A stretch of DNA of 64,000 nt from Ascaphus truei (Eukaryota > Chordata > Amphibia > Anura > Ascaphidae): NCBI GenBank assembly GCA_036426205.1, contig CM071570.1:147012028-147076027 (forward strand), written 5' to 3'. Below are positions 59,944-64,000 of this stretch, one piece after another; position 1 is the stretch's first letter, and each line of letters opens with the position of its first letter. Below the pieces are notes generated by a model. The model was not told the origin of the DNA. It made no database searches and saw only the letters and a list, made by a program, of their open reading frames with translations. The translations under genes were made by a program, and so were the position numbers.

Positions 59944-62670
59944 TACTGGACACCTAACATGCTCCTATTAAACCCCCAAAATAACCACTATATATATAAG
60001 CATATGAGTGTCACAGAGGAGTGCTACTGAGCATGGCAATATATATTTAAAACCAGACACAGAACATAAAACACAGACAGAGCTCAGTGCACATCCAGTG
60101 AAACTTATACACGGTACAGTGCCTAAATATATATGTATAAATATCTATTAAATAAAATGGTCTTTTAGTTTAACATTTTGGCCAAATTGTTGTAAGCCCC
60201 TGAGTCACTGCACGGCAGACCACATCTCAAGGATCCCTAACACTAATATAAATTCTTTATAACCTGTGCAATACAAGGAAGAATGATTTATAATAAATCT
60301 GTCAATATTAGTTGCAAAGTTCTAAGTCTGATTGAAGCTTTTATTAACCTGTACATTACCAGGAAAAGCACTCTGTATTAGATTTGTCTCAATCATACTG
60401 CAAGCAAGCAAGTTCCCCTGAGAGTGGGAGATGCTATTGAGTGAGCTTTTAACCATTTAAATGTGGGAGGGGGTAAGCTGCAATTAGGTAGGAGGCTGCC
60501 ACCCTCCAATCAGCTAAGACTAGCTGAACAAGAATTGTAAAAATACTGGACACCTAACAAGCTCCTATTAAACCCCCAATATAACCACAACATATATAAG
60601 CATATGAATGTCACAGAGGAGTGCTACTGAGCATGGCAATATATATTTAAAACCAGAGACAGAACATAAAACACAGACAGAGTTCAGTGCACATCCAGTG
60701 AAACTCATACACAGTACAGTGCCTAAATATATATGTATAGCCTGGCCTTCGGCAGCTATTGCTAATTCTGGGCCTTTCCTCTGTCAGTCCTGTTAGAACA
60801 GGCAGTGGAAAGGTTAATTCCTCCAGTTGGTCTGTTTTGCATTTCAGCTCTGAGTATGTAGCAATATTCAGGCGCAGACCTAAGCAACATTTGAATGTGT
60901 TAATCCAAAGGGTGGATATGGGTTGGAACACCCCCTGATGTGTGTGAGCCAATCGGTATCCAGCTTTGAGTTGTAATGATTCAAAGCTAGAGACACTCCC
61001 TGAGGATATTCAAATTGAGACATATTCCCTAATTCAGTTAGTGTGAGTTAGTCTAGAGAGAGAACTGAGAGAGATAAGAAGCTAAGAAGAGGTCTCCCCC
61101 TCTTGCACCACCTGAGTAAGGAGGGGGGAATTCAAGCTGCCATGAGCAAAGAGGCAGAGATTACACCATGCCTGTGATATCATGCTGTATGCTGTCTGCA
61201 CATCCATGCTGAATAAAGAACCAAGAGAAAAGATGCTGCTGTGTGTGTCCCTGTTCCTGTGTATGGAGAATGGAGTGTCAGTGGGGGTCTCTCCTCTGGA
61301 GACCCCAGGGGATCCCTGCTGGCTGGAGGCACTGTGCACCCTGAGAGAACAAGGTAACCTGTCCCACACCACACCTCCTGTCCCTGTCCTGGGTTCTCCC
61401 CACAACACCGCGGACCACCCAGCCATCCTGTTTACCAGCAGGTCACAGCACCCAGACCACTCAGAGTGACCAGAAGGAGTGCACCCCCCAATCTAATGTC
61501 GGGTGGGGTACCATAGAAGGGTTACATATGTATAAATATCTATTAAATAAAATGGTCTTTTAGTTTAACATTTTGGCCAAATTGTTGTAAGCCCCTGAGC
61601 CACTGCACGGCAGACCACATCTCAAGGGTCCCTAACACTAATATAAATTCTTAATAACCTGTGCAATACCAGGAAGAATCATTTATAATAAATCTGTCAA
61701 TATTAGTTGCAAAGTTCTAAGTCTGATTGAAGCTTTTATTATCCTGTACATTACCAAGAAAAAGCACTCTGTATTAGATTTGTCACAATCATACTGCAAG
61801 CAAGCAAGTTCCCCTGAGAGTGGGAGATGCTATGGAGTGAGCTTTTAACCATTTAAATGTGGAAGGGGGTAAGCTCCAATTAGGTAGGAGGTTGCCACCC
61901 TCCAATCAGCTAAGACTAGCTGAACAAGAATTGTAAAAATACTGGAGACCTAACAAGCTCCTATTAAACCCCCAAAATAACCACAACATATATATATAAG
62001 CATATGAGTGTCACAGAGGAGTGCTACTGAGCATGGCAATATATATTTAAAACCAGAGACAGAACATAAAACACAGACAGAGCTCAATGCACATCCAATG
62101 AAACTCATACACTGTACAGTGCCTAAATATATATATGTATAAATATCTATTAAATAAAATTATTTTGGGGGTTTAATAGGAGCTTGTTAGGTATCCAGTA
62201 TTTTTACAATTCTTGTTCAGCTAGTCTTAGCTGATTGGAGGGTGGCAACCTCCTACCTAATTGAAGCTGACCCCCTCCCACATTTAAATGGTTAAAAGCT
62301 CACTCCATAGCATCTCCCACTCTCAGGGTAACTTGCTTGCTTGCAGTATGATTGTGACAAATCTAATACAGAGTGCTTTTCCTGGTAATGAACAGCTTCA
62401 ATCAGACTTAGAACTTTGCAACTAATATTGACAGATTTATTATAAATCATTCTTCCTGGTATTGCACAGGTTATAAAGAATTTATATTAGTGTTAGGGAC
62501 CCTTGAGATGTGGTCGGCCGTGCAGTGGCTCACGGGCTTACAACAATTTGGCCAAAATGTTAAACTAAAAGACCATTTTATTTAATAGATATTTATACAT
62601 ATATATTTAGGCACTGTACTGTGTATGAGTTTCACTGGATGTGCACTGAGTTCTGTCTGTGTTTTATGTT
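59944..62670. repeat. 2.7-kb tandem/inverted array of a 600-bp unit, inserted in L1
   Basis: The insertion is bounded by the 14-bp duplication CTAATGAACAAAAA (59930-59943, 62671-62684). The unit starts near AAATACTGGACACC and repeats with a period of exactly 600 at first (59941, 60541). Unit 2 is complete once the solo LTR (60736-61526) is removed. Unit 3 begins at 61937 and runs to about 62160. The remainder (about 62161-62670) is the same unit in reverse orientation, covering roughly unit positions 126-600 and 1-45. Units differ by only a few percent. No ORF, RT or hammerhead core was found in the unit. The long duplication suggests target-primed reverse transcription; tandem and inverted terminal repeats are known for Penelope-like elements, but the family here is unknown. 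Confidence 0.85.
60736..61526 (+). mobile_element. Solo LTR, family C (791 bp), inside array unit 2
   Basis: Begins TATAGCCTGG (expected TGTAGCC with G to A) and ends GGGTTACA, flanked by TATG on both sides (60732-60735, 61527-61530). AATAAA at 61212-61217. Removing it restores the 600-bp unit, so it is younger than the array. Confidence 0.82.
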
Positions 62671-63575
62671 CTAATGAACAAAAAAAAGGAATTTTACCAG
62701 AATTTGACAATAAAGATATTAAAGGATAAGTGAACAAATGTGATAGTGGGAGGAGACTTTAACAAAGTAGCAGACAACCTTCTACACAAGTCCTACCAGC
62801 AGACAAAAACACAAACCAGGCAATCTGGGAAAAACAATCTCAAACATATACAAGAAGCACTAGGACTCACTACTGCTGGAGAGTGTTTAACGGGACTTAA
62901 AGGGTCTATACTTTCTATTCACATGTACAGAACACCATCACAAGGATTGGTGATATATTTGCCAGCAATCATCTCATCTAATATCTTTATGACCAAAATA
63001 AAGGATATCAAAATATCAGACCATGTGCCAGTCTGGATAAAACTAGCAGTAGGAAGTAAAGATCACAAGGATAGAACGTGGAGATTCCCATCACACGTGC
63101 AACGAGGAATTCAGGTATTTTAAACTGCGTATAAAGATGAAAACAGAGCACACAAAAAGGAGGGTAAACTACTTTGGGAAACAGCCAAAGCAGTGCTTAG
63201 AGGGAAAATTATAGCATATATAGTATGAACACAAAGTGGAAAAAAATACATTCATCTTTGAAGTGTAGCAAAGAGTTTAATAAAGCATTCAGAGACTTAC
63301 AAAGTGATCCCTCACAAATAAAAAAAGAGGAATATACAGGATAAGGGAAAAAATGTATGCAAATTATCGATCCAAAGAAAGGAAGCAGAGAATGTTGTAT
63401 AGAGACCTGAATTTCTATACCTTTGTAAACAAGACAGGCAAATGAATGAGGAACCTAGTAAGTAAATATATGCAACCGACTCATATTTTAAAAATATGCA
63501 AAGACACTGGGGAAATAACTGTAAAGCCTAAAGAAATCAAACTGGTGTTTCAGGAATTTTATCAAAAACTTGATA
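62671..63575 (+). mobile_element. L1-type ORF2 endonuclease 3' half and central region
   Basis: Resumes the L1 at 59943. The open frame 62740-63123 begins IVGGDFNKVADNLL (catalytic GDFN intact), continues through NNLKHIQEALGL, and ends its endonuclease part with IKISDHVPVWIKL (SDH active site, near 63015). A DRTWRFPS block follows, then the charged central region of L1 ORF2 to about 63575 with frameshifts and stops (WETAKAVLRGKIIAYI, DTGEITVKPKEI-like). RT is not reached. It is better preserved than the two L1 pieces upstream. Confidence 0.87.
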
Positions 63576-63584
63576 TGGGCTGCC

Positions 63585-64000
63585 GGTATCGCCACCATCT
63601 TTAAATGTCCCGGTCACGTCTCCAGGACATTTAAACAATGCAGAGAGATACCGGCACCCCATACTCATGATGCAGGGGGTCCCCGAGGCTGAAATGAATG
63701 CGGGTCAGTTCTGGAGACCCCCTGCTTCAATACTTCATTATTAAAATAAAATAAAAGCATCTTCATTATCTTAGCTTCATTAGCTTATCTTAGTTAGCCG
63801 CTAAGGCAATGAAGGGGTTTAACCAGAGTACCAGGTTTATTGTGGGTAGAGCGGGTGGGTGAAGAGGGTAGTTTCCCCAGATTGGGTGGTTAGGCCTACT
63901 GGGAAGGTAGTTGGAAGGAGTAACCCCTTCATTACCTTAATGGTAGTAATTGCTAAAGTAATGAAGGGGTTAACCCCTCCCACTACCTACCCGAGAGGCC
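63585..64000. repeat. Palindrome-rich interspersed repeat, runs off window
   Basis: Contains a hairpin CTTTAAATGTCC / GGACATTTAAA near 63600-63634 within inverted GCCGGTATC / GATACCGGC, and a second hairpin TAACCCCTTCATTACCTT / AAAGTAATGAAGGGGTTA (63921-63938 / 63955-63972, 17 of 18 paired, 16-nt loop). Family unknown; probably a MITE-like element continuing to the right. Confidence 0.55.

Noticed and set aside
60064..60110. Hammerhead core in the 600-bp unit (CCAGTGAAAC)
   Set aside because: No CTGANGA box or stem II partner exists at a suitable distance on either strand.
59944..62670. CRISPR or ordinary satellite array
   Set aside because: Units are 600 bp with no spacers, and the block has a target-site duplication and an inverted arm.

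Overview
The window reads as intergenic DNA from a vertebrate nuclear genome. I infer an amphibian, most likely a frog. It is AT-rich and poor in long ORFs, and almost everything recognisable is a transposon relic. CR1-like and L1-type LINEs sit beside Ty3/gypsy, BEL/Pao, Penelope-like (PLE), hAT, Harbinger and pogo/Tigger-type elements. BEL, gypsy and PLE are essentially absent from mammals and birds, so an amphibian (or less likely a fish or lizard) fits best. I found no host protein-coding exon, rRNA, intact tRNA or CRISPR array.

Layout. 1-1.2 kb: decayed CR1-type reverse transcriptase (minus) cut by a Tigger-like MITE. 3.9-7.2 kb: GC-rich retroelement-like block ending in a tRNA-type SINE. 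7.8-8.1 kb: complete Tigger-like MITE. 9.3-18.3 kb: hAT element holding a nested LTR, then several related LTRs on the minus strand, CA/GT microsatellites and a GC-rich MITE. 18.3-25.9 kb: mostly unassigned AT-rich DNA. 25.9-29 kb: a TA-flanked 397-bp element, a BEL/Pao pol relic split by a Harbinger MITE, and a GC-rich MITE. 29-35.9 kb: AT-rich DNA with an inverted twin of the 397-bp element. 36-41 kb: nested complex of a gypsy integrase interrupted by a PLE with a 13-bp target duplication, that PLE itself carrying a Harbinger MITE, followed by a hammerhead-ribozyme segment. 43.7-45.9 kb: hAT MITE, minisatellite, LINE 3' end and (CA)n. 50-64 kb: solo LTRs, two L1-type ORF2 relics, a PLE 3' end, two more hammerhead-like motifs, and a 2.7-kb insertion built of 600-bp tandem units with an inverted arm.

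How the parts relate. There is no operon or pathway; the biology is serial transposition. Target-site duplications date some insertions relative to each other: PLE into gypsy; Harbinger MITE into that PLE; another Harbinger MITE into BEL; LTR into hAT; tandem array into L1; solo LTR into the array. The most unusual signals are three self-cleaving (hammerhead) ribozyme motifs, one of them lying downstream of PLE endonuclease coding sequence on the same strand, and the tandem/inverted array with its 14-bp target duplication.
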